Source of the DNA: Monarcha castaneiventris obscurior
Lineage: Eukaryota; Chordata; Aves; Passeriformes; Monarchidae
DNA: 64,000 bases
Reading direction: 5' to 3'
Assembly: GCA_026261815.1 (NCBI GenBank)
Contig: JAMPIT010000434.1
Location: 14,629,001 to 14,693,000, forward strand
Every line of letters starts with the position of its first letter. Positions within the stretch are counted from its first letter, which is position 1. Below the pieces are notes generated by a model, which saw only the letters and a program-made list of their open reading frames with translations, was not told the DNA's origin and did not search any database. Of the stretch, positions 1-13,000 are shown piece after piece. The position numbers were made by a program, and so were the translations under genes.

Positions 1-3000
1 TTAACTTTATTTGTTATTAATTAGTTGCCTAAGGAGAAACTGTACAGGGAGTGACCGAACACTAGGATAAGGGTTAACAGAATACTTCCAATAAATGAGA
101 TTTTCAGTTTTGGTATGCTCCAGGAAGAACTAAGGAAAAAAAAGAAATAAAAAGATACTGTTCTCTGCTTGCTGGCAAGGCCATTGGTACATGTCGCTGC
201 TGATAAATTAAATTAAAGCCCGCATGCAGAAGCATTTAATCAGGAAGAACAAGCAAACAAAGTGAAACACTATCAGCCTTGTTTTGCTCTCATCCTGGCC
301 TTTATACTAAAACTGGTCTTAGCAACTTCTTTTTAATAATTACATTAATTACCACATTCTAGGAAGAAAAATAACCCTGAATAGCAATTACAGCCTCTCC
401 AAGGGTAACAGAAACATTACTAAATAAAGAATATCACTATGTAGAGTTCTATGCCTAGGGAGAAGCTGCTTCAGCTACAATTTCTCTTTGCTATTAAGTC
501 TCCTGTAATAAAATCAAAGATTTCTTTATAACTGCATTTATACCAGCAACAATAGCAAAGAGGCAGCAGCAGTGTGCTCATCTGTGTTTTCTCTTCATTT
601 GTTGAATTCTTCTGTTTAAACAACGGATCTAAAACTAACATGAAAATATTTTCACTCCTGTTCCCTTCTACCAAAAGAAAGGCCAAACCACTCACCATGC
701 TAACCTGCATGTCCAACCACGTCCAATTCACAAGCTCACTGCCCTCTACCCTCCAGCCCACCTGTCGTTCTCAAACATCCTCTATAAACTTTCCTTCTCC
801 ATACCCTGGCAATCTCAGACTGCTTCTTTCTTCCACATCATTTCAAACTTCCTCATCTCTTACCCCTTGCCCTCTGAAAAGACCTCTTTCCTGGAAACAA
901 TTTTGTCACATTAAGTCAGGCAGAATACTGTCCAACTTTGTGCCCTGATGTGTGAGGGATGAAATAAAGACTGGGACATTTGTGTATCACTTGGACACAG
1001 TGAGCAAATTTAGCACAGAAAACTTTCCAAATTAATGCCCATGCACTAAGGTCATTTCCCATTTCCTTCAAAAAACAGAAAGTGTTTTTCGAAAGAGCAA
1101 TCTGTCCCAGAGACTATTCTCAGAGGCTCAAATTAGCCCTTCATGTTTTCCATTCCAGAGAAATACACTAAAGCTTTCTTGACATTAGGCCTTTTCAATC
1201 AACTGCTCTAGTCTCAGTCAATGACTTTATTCATAAATAAAGCGAGAGTGGTAACAGCTACACTAAGAAGCAAAAAGGAACTCATCTGATTTGCTTACGT
1301 TGTGTTTTTGTTATCCTGTGTTCCGTTGCTACATCTCTACTATACAGCTTCCACTAAACAAAACAGGATTTCTAGGAGGCAGAAGAATCAGATGTTCACC
1401 CATCCAAAAAAATATGGCCTGTCACGTCAACATATTCAGACCTCTCCTGAACATTCTGCTCCTAATAGCCAAATACAGGCTTCTTCATGTTTGCAACATT
1501 AAGTTAGACTAGCAGTCCAAATAAGAAAAACGTATTAGGAAGACACACTTTGGGAAATACTAAAAGGGCACAGGCAGAAACTGGAAATTTTAGCAGGATG
1601 AAAACCTCAAATGGGGACACAGAACAAAGCCTCACTCGCCTCCCACATACAATGGGAGACTGCCCCAGAGCATGGAGCTACACCCAGCCAAACATTTTTG
1701 AATCAAGTAACAACAGATTAAGTTTTATTTAAAAATTAACACAGAACAGATTTTCACTCCAATAAATTAGAAAGCTAAAATCAAAGCACATAGAACTTGA
1801 ACGCTGGTAAAAGTAGCATCTGTCACAGAATGCATAGAACACCACAGAAAGACACTGGAGTGATCCAGGCTGCTGGGGGCTGGCTCTAAATGCTGTTTAA
1901 AACATGACTAGAACTCACAAAAGGATAGCCTCATCTTATGAGACTGAGAAGTAGACAGCCTTCACAACATGGCCTATCCAAACTCCATTTTTCAATTTCT
2001 TTCATGGAAAAACATTAAGCTTGTCAGTGACTGTGGTAGTTTGACCCTGGCTGGGTGACAGGTACCCTCTAAAGAGCCACTCTATCACTCCCTTCCACAC
2101 CTGGACTAGGAAGAGAAAATATAACGAAGGGTTAATGGGTTGAGATAAGGATCAGGAGAGATCACTCACCCATTACTGTCATGGGCAGAACAGACCTGAC
2201 TTTAGGAAATTAACTGAACTTATTACCAATCAAAATCAAAACATGACAATGAGAGGTAAAACAAATACTAAAATACAAATACCTTCCCCCCACCCCCCTC
2301 TTCTTCCCAGCTCTACCTCTTCCCCTCAGTGGCACAGGGAGATAAAATGGGGGTTATGGTCAGGCCATCACAGGCTGTTTCTGCTGCTGCTCAGGGAGAA
2401 GAGTCCTTCCCCTGCTTCAGCATGGGGTCCCTCCCATGGGACACAGTTTTCCACAAACTCCTCCAATATGAGTCCTTCCCATGGGCTACAGTTCTTCATG
2501 AACTGCTCCAGTGTGGGTCCCCATAGGGTCACAAGTCCTGCCATCAAACCTGCTCCAGTGTGGGCTCCCCTCTCTCCAAGGGCCTGCAGGTCCCTGGCAG
2601 GAGCCTGCTCCAGCACGGGTCTCACAGGCACCTTCAGGCATCCATCCACCCCAGTGCCCTCCACGGGCTGCAGGGCCACAGCTGCTGCACCACGGGCTGC
2701 CCCATAGGCTGCAAGGGAACCTCAGCTCCAGTGCCTGGAGCACCTCCTGCCCCTCCTTCCCCACTGACCTTGGCCTCTGCAGGGCTGTTCCTCTCACACA
2801 TTCTCACTCTGCTCTCCTCTGGCCACATTACATTGGCACAATAGCTTTCTTCTCTTCTGAAGTATGTTATCGCAGGGATGTTACTGCCATCTCTGATGGG
2901 CCTGGCCTTGGCCAGCAGTGGGTCCATCCTGGAGCCAGCTGGTGTTGGCTCTGCTGGACATGGGAGAAGCTTCTGGCAGCTTCTCATGGAAGCCATACCT

Positions 3001-3586
3001 GCAGTCCTCCCACACCTCCCTTCTACCAAAACCTGACCACACAAACCCAAGAGTCCACTCTTTGCCTGTGAACCACGTACTTAAGAATTATCATTAAAAT
3101 CCACATTCATCACACAAAAATCAAAATAACATCACAACACCAAATGAAAGTGGAAAATTTACACTAAATGTATCCCTTGTCCCTTCACCACAATTACAAC
3201 TAAAATTTTCCACAGTTATTGCAGTCTCTGACATTGTTCAGCCCACGTTTCTCCCATTACCTCTCTCAATTACTCTCCTTATCTCAAATTCCTCATGTTC
3301 TGGGTTTCAGCACCAAAAAGACCAGTTTCTCCTATCAAATTAGAATTGTACTTATTGGTAGATTAAGTGACTGCTTAAAACCCTTCAAGGTATGGTATTA
3401 GGTAACTATAATATTATGGATCTACTTTCAGTGTTCCCCAAGACACTCTAAAATAAGTTCCAAAAAAATTCATTAAATTAATTTTAAAAAAAAATTGAAC
3501 TTAACTTGATGATTAGGTGAACATTTTGCACACTAGGGAAAACCAATAGCTGTCCAACACATGAAATCCAGGAAAAGCAGACTTAC
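1..3586. other. THSD4 intron downstream of coding exon 4
   Basis: This is AT-rich intron sequence to the left of the donor at 3586. It contains the solitary LTR at about 2032-3070, described separately. Elsewhere (1-2031 and 3071-3586) I see no exon, RNA gene or recognisable repeat. Open frames here have no coding character. Confidence 0.6.
2032..3070. mobile_element. Solitary LTR of an avian endogenous retrovirus
   Basis: This is a block of about 1 kb that begins TGTGGTAGTTTGACCCTGGC. It continues through a segment with repeated 'ctccagtgtgggtcc'-like units (about 2480-2640) and a GC-rich stretch, and ends near the 'ctgaccacacaaaccc' segment. I recognise this as an LTR consensus that is very common in songbird genomes (TguLTR5-like; exact subfamily uncertain). 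There is no gag, pol or env reading frame beside it, so it appears to be a solo LTR left by recombination. The right boundary is approximate and I could not confirm target-site duplications. It inserted in a THSD4 intron. The moderately GC-rich open frames inside it are LTR sequence, not host genes. Confidence 0.75.
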
Positions 3587-4016
3587 ATTTGTGTTGCAGA
3601 GTTTATACTGCTTGTAGGCACCAATGCACACGATGGCTGCAGCCCTTTGGGGCTGGGGCTGCCCCTGCAGGGCCTGGTGGGAGGCAGGGCCGTGAGGGTT
3701 GGAGTCACTGCCGTGGAACAGACTTTGAGAGACAGGGAACGAAGGTGACTGATAAACCGAGGGCCCCAGCACTTGGTGTCCTGCCTGAGGTCCACTTGGC
3801 TCTTGATAAAGATTCCCGTGCTGCAGTGAAGGAGCAGCTGCCTGGCTGTAGGAGTTCATGAGACTCGGACTCTGGTGGAATAGGTGGTTCCTTGCCGACT
3901 GTCTCTGCCTCCGCAGCTTCTGAGGCTGCTGGCCAGTATCAGTTTGTAAAGGTAAAATGTATGGCACTTTTCCATATCCATACTTTCCTGGACCAATAGG
4001 ATTTCTACTTCTGCTT
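3587..4016 (-). CDS. THSD4: THSD4 coding exon 4 (spacer before the ADAMTS-like core)
   Basis: This 430-nt exon completes Arg180 and encodes residues 181-323. The acceptor is TTTCTCTGTTTTTAG (AG at 4018-4017); the donor is AAT|GTAAGT (GT at 3586-3585), phase 0. It opens SRSRNPIGPGKYGYGK, continues with VPYILPLQTDT and the basic cluster KLRRQR (213-218), then a low-complexity stretch rich in Gln, Pro, Ser and His, and ends CIGAYKQYKLCNTN. The opening and closing blocks match human THSD4 closely as I recall it, while the middle is divergent in sequence but similar in composition, which fits a flexible linker. The human protein continues VCPE, so the next exon (beyond the left edge) should begin with a Val codon. 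Whether the basic cluster is cleaved by a convertase cannot be told from sequence. Confidence 0.95.
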
Positions 4017-7000
4017 CTAAAAACAGAGAAAGAGAGAGCAAACAGTTACTGGATCCAGAAGTGAAAGAGCAGTTAAGTATTTACATGACTTGTTATAAAT
4101 ATGTACAAGATGTAGTCCAGCTTGATACTAGGAATCTCAGAAGGCCTTGATCCTAACACTGCAGTCTGACAAATAATTTGGTAAAAAACATTTCTTCCAG
4201 TTCAGAGCAATGTGTGAATACAGCTATTCTGGATGACATTTGCTGCTCAGGAAAGGAGACACCACTAAAGAAAAGTAATTTTCTTTTTGGACATAAAATA
4301 CATTTATGTTTTTAATATACATATGCAAAATAGATTTGAACTCCAGTGAACCAAAGATTATAAACTGACATACTTATTTTCTAGAAACAAAAGGGTCACA
4401 GATGCTGGACAGCCACCAGATCAAAGGGACCTTTCTTTGGGTTTGTTTTCTTCTGAAGTCTTATATTCTCACAGGACCCCTGTAAGATGGGAACTCTGAA
4501 AGTCATTTACCTCCCATTCCAGCCTGATGGCCACGTGGGGCTTTTAATCAATCTTCCTGGCTCAAGATGTGTGAACGAGAGTGCTGATTTGCCCTGGCAG
4601 ATAAGCAACCAGCACTCTTGAACTGTTTATCCCTGTTAATCTGCTCTGCGACCATGACAGTCATTGTTGAGGCAAGCTTTTGGTAGTTACAGTAGAGAAA
4701 AGTAGTATAATGGGTTTTGGCATTAAGGGAGGGAAAGAAAAGCTTCCCATAAGTAAACAGGAGAGGAAAGAAAGAAAACCCGTAAGCCTTGTGCCTACTT
4801 AGCCAGACCTAAAAAAGAGTGAGATTACACAGCATTAAGTTTTTCTGTTGTTCCGCGGGCTGAACAAGAGCAAGAGAGAGTAAGAAGAGGAAAGAAGTAT
4901 TCAAAAATATTTGCAGTCAGCTGGGACAAAAAAGGGGGAAAAAATGCCACCAAGAATAGAGTTACCATCTAAAGGTAAATTACTGCCCAACAATAAAATA
5001 TATGTAGGAAAGCATTACATATTTCATGTCAGACCACAGCCAGCAGACATCTCTGATCTACTGTTTCCATCTCAAGCAGAGGCATAACAGCTGTGTAATG
5101 CAGATCTGGCAGTCTCCTTTCTTTGGGCATAATTCTCATAAACACATGCACCTCTCTGATTGCTCAGACAAATCTGTTTAGCACTTTGATAACAAAAATA
5201 GCAAGCCCCTTTAAACTTCAGACAACCTAAATATATTCTTTATTTCAAAAAATACATTTGCCCAGACAAGTAAGAAAATCAGGTTTTGAGCTATTAATGT
5301 AAAGGTTGTAGCGAACATGATGATGATGAAGATGACAACGATGATGATGATGATAATGTGGCATTCTTACCGTTCTAACCTTTAACAATTTCTCTCATGA
5401 TGAAAATACATCAGCTGTGAATAGTAGGAACTGGCCCCTCTTAGCACATTTGCAGTGTCAAAAAGGAATTTTATTGTCGTATCTTTTTCTAACTTCAGCC
5501 ATAAGCAAACGCGTGCCTTGGAAAATCGATGCATTATCGCTGCCTCACAGACTTCATGCTAAGAACAATGCTTTGAACCTCAAGTGGTCTTCAAGACTGA
5601 AGCACTTTTGGAGCTGCTGGGCTGGTTATTTATATTGAATAGAAACCCTCTTTGAACCAAGGATATACAGTGTCTTTAAAATACACAGGAAAGATTACAA
5701 ATTTCCTGGGCCTCCACCTCTTCTCTTAAGTGCTCTTTACACAGCCTCTCTCCAACATACCTTTTTCATTTCTTCCCTTTTTCCATCACTTCCTCTCTCC
5801 TTACATTTCTCCCACTGCCTCTAAATGGAGGTTCCCTGGCTCACTTCCAGCTGAAGCACAACTCATTTTGTTTCTCTTCTGATGTCAGACAGAATAAAGA
5901 ATGTATTTTCATTAACTTTTCAGCATTTCATTCATCTTATCTCCTAGTATCAAAGTACTTCTCTTGTAAATGAAAAACTGCAAGGGAAAACATGAGGAAA
6001 AACACTCATTTATGACAACAAGGAAGACTTGTACAACTGCTGGAAAGTTTCCTTAGAATTAACCCAAAGAAATTTCTTATCTCTTGCATTTTCAATTCAC
6101 AACCTTTCACTGCTTCTGAAGAAATAATGTAATGTTTTGGAAAGGTAACAACCTTCTGCCACCAGTTTCCCCAGGGGTAAGGAGAAAAAACTGCATAGGA
6201 ATTACAGATTTTTTTTCCCAAGATTTTCTCTTGTCTATTGGCAGAAATAATTCCACAAGCAGAGGGAGATGGTTTTCCTCTCTGTATTCCCAGTCACAAC
6301 AACCACACTAATGAAAGACAACAGAATCTCACCACACATCATCAGGTAGATGTGAAACCAACATCTAGACCTTTCTTTTAATTTTGTGTAGAGTTTGGTC
6401 AAGTTTGAAGCGTATTTTAAAACCGTCAAAGGCTTCCTTTACCAGGAGTCCTGTCCTGGAATGAACATCAAGTCCTCTAACATGCTGAGGAAACCCCTGT
6501 ACTCAGTGAGCCTGGTCTAACTGCATCCATAGCCTGAGATGGCTCTGGGTGCCCAGGCCCAGGAATTCTCCAGGTTCTTGCCTGTTCTCCTCACTTGGGA
6601 AGCAGCTGCCTATAATCTGTTCTCTGAAGTGTTTCTGGCTGTGTTTGTGCCCTATCAGCACAGCAACCAACCCAGAGCTAGCACCTACTCAAGCTGAACT
6701 TAACAGCGATCTATCAGCACAAACAGAGCTTTTACAAGCAAGATGAAAGCAGAAGAAAAGACAGAAGACAGGTTAAAAATCTGATTCATAGCTTTATTTC
6801 CCAAACAATAGTCCCCATTATTTACCACTGCAAAAGTCTTTTAAATTATACTGATTGCTGTTATTCATTTCTATTTCAAAAAATGCTCCAAAACTGCAGG
6901 TCTTTGATTTCAGCTAGAAAATTAGTTCTAAAGGAGCTCAGACCCCTTAGATCCCTATCAAAGCTCTTTGGCTTAAATTTAAGCCCTTTTACTCATCATG

Positions 7001-10000
7001 GTTTTAACAGAACTGCTTTTTAGTAGGCAAAATCCCCTATAACTAAGTCAATTACATATATTCTAACTTAATTAAATATATTTCTGTGGATAAGCATACA
7101 AACATTTAACCTAATATTTTGGGTGATAGCAAATTATCTCTTTTGCAGCATTACATTACTGTAATTAGTTGACAGATTTTAAAGGACACTACCCATCTAC
7201 TGATAGTTCAAGTATTTAGTACAGAGTTGCCTTGATTCTTTTTCTAAAGAACTGAAAGTGACTTACTAGCTATTCCTGTCAGCAAGGAAGCTATTGAAAT
7301 ATTACTCCAATATTTAAAATGTAATTAAGAAAAAAAGAAAGGGAGATGGAAAAGTCCTTGCAGACACAAAAATTCAAATCGAAAAAAACCTGGTCCTAAT
7401 TCCCTAAGTTTCTGTTAACAGGATCGGTATTGCATATTTTTAATGCACTTTATTTTTTTTAATTACTCCTAGGTATTATTCTTAAAATCATCTCAGATAT
7501 GCATTTGTAATCCCTGGCATTTTCTCCATAATTCAAAACTGTGACTGGCCTACAATTGTCCAAGTCAATCATTTACTTTCCAGCCCTCCTACTGCTTTTA
7601 ATTTTCTTTCATGTTTTATATATTCTTAGGCACACAGTTAACAAGGTTTACTTTAAAAAGATTCCACCATAAATTTTTTCCCCTTAAGTCACAAAATAAA
7701 CTGTCTTATACTGTTCATAACTGTTAGTGAGTTTACATCTCACAGTATTTTAGCAGATTCTTTCACAGGAATCATTTTTAACAAAAATGACTGATATACT
7801 GGATCTGGGAACATATTTCCACCTATTCAAGAAGGAGAGTTCCTACCAGTCAGGTTGATTCACATCAAAAGCCACCATGCACTGCCTCTCCCACTGCACC
7901 ACAGCCTGTGCTGCTCTGCATTCCACGTAGTCACTCTTCACCGGCTCTAAATCAATCTGGAGAAAATCACTTGAACATGAATAAAAGAAGGGAGCCCTTT
8001 GACTGTTTTATATTACAAAATGCATGCCTGTCTGCTCACTGACCTAGAAACTGGCCTTACAGCAATGAGCAGATATCTCTGTGAAATGTTTGGTCACGAG
8101 AGCTCAGCCAGCCCTTCTGAGAGTATCACACACTGCAGAGTGGGGCAAACAGCACCAACTTCTGCCACAACCCAGCCCGTTGTTCCCTTCATCAGCACCC
8201 TGCAGGCCAGCTCACCAGGGCAGGCTGTCACTGCATCTCACTGACTGTCATCTGCATTAAGTAAGGCACGGGAACTACCTGCCTTTTTTACACCTATGGT
8301 CACTTTGGTAACCACACACTGATTTGGGGATATGCACTGCTTCCCATGTATCACATATACATAAGAGCATTAAAATTATTGTGAGCCTATTTGTCCTAAA
8401 AAATTTCAACTGCTGGAATTCACAGAGTAACCAACAATGCCTAAAAAGTGTTTCTTTTGAAGAAAAATGGATTATATCACATTATAGCACAAACACTCTC
8501 ATTTCTATATCATATTAGGGGCAAAAGATATCTACATTTTTCTGAGACAGTAGAATTAATGAATATGGTCACTAAATAAATGGTCTCTTGGGAACAGGTT
8601 TAATGAATGGGATGTGAACTACCTTAAATGAAATTTTCCATCCTCAGAAATCGCTGATACCCTAGTTCAGCATAGCTGCAATATGCCCAGTACAATAACT
8701 CAGTATATTTGCTTTTACTGATCTCTCAGCAAGTGCTATGTAACCTCATTTATGTGACTTTCAACACTAAGATAGGATTTCAAAATTCAAACCCAAATAC
8801 TACAATCCTCTTTTTCAATAACACCTCAGATCCCAGGAAATTCTTAGCTTCTTCTTTAAGATTTGATTAAATAACGCAGTCATGCAGTTGGCAAGTAAAG
8901 CAGCAGAAATTCAATGCAAATAACCTCATAACTCTGCTGAGATGCCTCACAAATGAGATGGGAGGTTGTTTCTACCCCTCACAGACGGGACAATACTTCA
9001 GTGGGATCTGACTGAACAGCAGCAGCGTTCTCACTTCGCCTCCTTCAGCGAGCCCACCTCAGGAAGGGCTGAAATATTCAGCAGTAAGAACGAGAAAGCT
9101 CAGGTGGTTTGCAACTATAGGATTGTGTTAGGGCTTTATTTCTGGTAATCCCACTCAAAGCATGCTTGCAGTAGCATAATAAAAATTGATATTAATTTGG
9201 TAATAATAAGTGAGGAGACCTAGAGCATGTTGTTGCCATTAATGACCAGATGAGAGGCGTGACAACATAAAGCCAACCTGAGGCTACAGCCATCCCAGCC
9301 AGCTACTCATTTTGTGAAGAAGTACCTCATTTGATCATTATTGCTATTGGATCCTGTTTGGAATTTTATTCAGAAGGAAAGCAAACATATTTCTCACATA
9401 GCTTTAAATGCCCCAAGTGCTACCAAAATGAATTCTTTGATTACTCCTGCAGCTCTTGGATTTTCTGGAAAATTTATCCTTAGAAAGGGATCCAATCCTT
9501 CTCCCTCTATCTTCCTTCTGTATACACACCAACCCACAATAAGCTCTTGTAACCATACAGGGCTTGGGGTAAAATCCATCAAATCTTCCTTCTATGAGAG
9601 AAATAATGAAAGGAGGGGTGGCTCAGTACTTGAGCTGGGTTTCATTCAGATATTAAGAAAAGCAAACACTCATGCCAATAAATATAAAGCCTCACAACTT
9701 GAGAAAATAATACCTTCTTGAACCTGAAGGTCCAGCAATCACACATTTTTCCACCTCTAGGAACCGGAACCGACCACAACAGGTCACAGAAATTGCAACA
9801 CAACACATGGCTGTTGGTTAAGGAAATAACAACAGAACTGTCCTTTTAAAAGTTAACTGTAGACCTGCCAACAGAGCAACCTACATTTGCCTGGTCAAAG
9901 CATCTGTGAGAGGGGGCAAAAGAAATACTTTCAGAAAGGAAATTCTGGTTTGACATTAAATGATGCACTCTTCCTTTCCACTGCTCAAAGGCTTAGAAAC

Positions 10001-13000
10001 GCAAACTGACCCTATACAGGGTACAGAGCAGCACAGCAGACTTGCACGTCAGCTGCTGGCAGCAGAATAAAGACCCAGAGCTACAGCCATGTGAGAAGTC
10101 AATGATTTTTGGATTATTTCCTCAGTGCAAATTTTTCCTCTCACTCCTCTTCCAAATACAAAAAAAAAAAAAGCTTTAGGGAAGCCCTTTCCTTATTAAC
10201 ATACTTATTTAACTTGCACTATTTATGCAAGAATGCTTTAGTTATTTCATTATTCTGGTGATAATTCTTGTTTTTTCTTTCTGCTCCTATTAACCAGATA
10301 TAAAGCGCATATCACGCTCACATAAGTGGACACTGAGATTTTGCTGCACCCCCACAAAAACCCAAGTGCAGAGAAAGTGAAGGTAGCAGCTGTAAACATC
10401 CTACACTCAGCACATCAGTGTGGAGTCATGGTTTTGTCTTGTCTATCACCAAAATAGAGAACTGAAAACGCAACATTTAAGAAGTACTAAACCCTAGTCC
10501 ATGAATAGTATTTCCTTTTAAGATGTGTTTTCCCTCTTGAAGCATGTTATCTTTCTGGATGCCCTTATTACTTTTCCGTATGTACCTCTCTATAAAGATG
10601 TCTAAATGCTCTAATATTTTTTCACTATGTCCTCCTTCCTGTTTGTTCTTACTGTGCAGTGTGCTCCATGCACTTTAGCTAGGGAAAAATAACAAACCAA
10701 GTCTGTGCTAAAGGGAACTCAACTCTTCAAAACTGGGGAGTGCTCCCTTCCTCTGCCAGTGGACAACCCAGAGAATGATCAGCTTTCTTTAATACTCACT
10801 CCAGTGACTGACTGTAATTAACACATTTTTATCATGCAGGAACTCTACTTACTACACTGAGTTAAACAGGGGACTACTGAGATTTTTTAAACTAGGCTTC
10901 TAATTGCAGAAACTCAAACTTCACTCTCCCTGAACTTCTCATGTGGTCCTGGTTCCTAATGCCTAACTGAACTAAGTTTCAAAAGCTGAAAATGTGAATA
11001 TCCTCTTCAAAGACAAGGTATAGGAAAATTTTATGATACACAAATTCAGTTTTGGATTTTGCTAAAAAAGCCCGCAATCAGTTCTTTGTCAGCTGCCTGG
11101 AAGCAGGCAGAGAACTTTTCCACTTGCTGCTAAATGATACAAACACACTGGGCTGGTGTATAGGACTGCCATAGCTGTCAAAACTCTTTGCCTTGGAAGC
11201 CATCCAATTTCACTTTACCATGTTATCAATGTGAGCTTATCTCAGCCACAAATGTCCATTCCTCTCTTACTGTTTTATGGAAGTCTGCTAAAATTACAGC
11301 TTTTATATAAAGCCCAGTAGAGTAAATAGAAGTACCCCAAAAAGTTTCCACTGACTCTACAAATTGTGAAAACACAGGTGTTATTCAACAGCCTGACATA
11401 AATTTCCAGTATCATCCATGTAGTGAACAGTAAACACAGTTCTACTGTATAAAAATCATGTGTAGAGTAACTCACATTTGAAACCCATTTTCCATATACC
11501 TGATAGGAACAGTAATCTCCTTTGTAAAGAAAGTTTTTACTCTGGATTTTGTAAATCAAGGAAAACTATTAGGCTTGTCATTCAAATAATTCCATTTTCA
11601 AATAACATTTTTTGTTCTCATTCTGTTTTTATAGTCACCACCAAGGAATCTGAAAGTTATGCAATACAACAGGCTTTAAAGCCACCAGGGACCTCCTAAC
11701 ACAAGATGGAAATAACTTATTATGCAAGTAAGATTAAAACAGTGACCTTGAATCCACAGTCTTTTGCCAAGGGGCAGAGTGTGTGGGGGTGGAAAATCAA
11801 CTGTGGTACAGAAGCTAGTACTGTGCTTAGGAAAGCACAAGAATTTTCAAAAGCAAATGCCTCCATCATACAGAAAAGTGAGCATTTTAATATTTCATAT
11901 GGACAGGCATTTCTTACGAAGTAACACAGCTTCAGTTCTGCACACAGCCAGTACCATTTTCTGCTCACCATCCCCTCATGCTCCAGCCAATCGTGCAGTG
12001 AGTGTTCCAAACCATTCCAGTCTGTGCTGGCCTGCAGAGGCCACCAGAGCAGCGAGGCACAGCCCGTGGGGATGGAAGCCCAGCAGAGGCAGCAGGGCTG
12101 TGCAGAGCCGGGCCAGCTGGGATTCCCTCGGAGACGGAGGGTGCCAAGGGCTGGAGCAAACAGCCTCTGGATGACTTTGTGCTGACGGTTCAAGGCCGGG
12201 CTCCCAGTGTCAGCAATAACCCAGCCATGCACCACAACCTGCAGCTGTCACACTGCACAGCCCACAACAGATTTAATTTGCATTATAGCAAATTATTAAG
12301 TAGGAAAACACAAAAAAGAAAGTATGACTTTTGCCTCACTGCACTCATGTTAACACTACTAATTCTGTCTCTGGCACTCTCTGAGCTTCTCTAAGGCCAC
12401 CAGTGCCACACTGAATTTATACTCAGCAGGTCCAGGCTATCTTTTGCATGGGTTTGACAGAAAGACAAAGCAGAGGCAAAGGAAATGGACAACACCTGAG
12501 AAGACCAACATCTGAACAGCTGCTCCCATTTTTGAAATTCATGCTTCACTGAGACAGACAGGAGCATAACAGGTTAATTCTATTTTCAAGTATTCTTTTA
12601 CTTGGACAGAGTTTCTTGCAAGGGTTGAGAATGTCTTTATCAGCAGCAACAGAGAGCTCTCCTGTCTTACTCCACTCAGGCTGGAATACTGCCTCAAGGT
12701 AATATTCTTTTTTATGTTGTTAAGGACAGCAAAATATCTTTAAAAAGGGAATTACAACTGACTGCTTCACTAGGAATCTTAAAGATGCAGATGACATGAA
12801 GGAAGGTTTCTTTGGTTATGTTTGGGGGGGGGCTGGGGTGTTTTCTGTTTTGGTTGGGTTGGGTTTTTTGTCAACTACCCCAAAAAACTTCATGCATCTC
12901 CCAGAAGAGAGCTGAGAGGGAAAGAACCAGAGAACTGCTGGAATACATATTCAGAGGAAAGACAAAGAGAACAGACATTTAAGGAGCGCTCCATCCCTGG

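Noticed and set aside
2243..3071. Overlapping open frames of 94-186 codons on both strands
   Set aside because: They lie inside the solitary LTR and are not host or retroviral genes.
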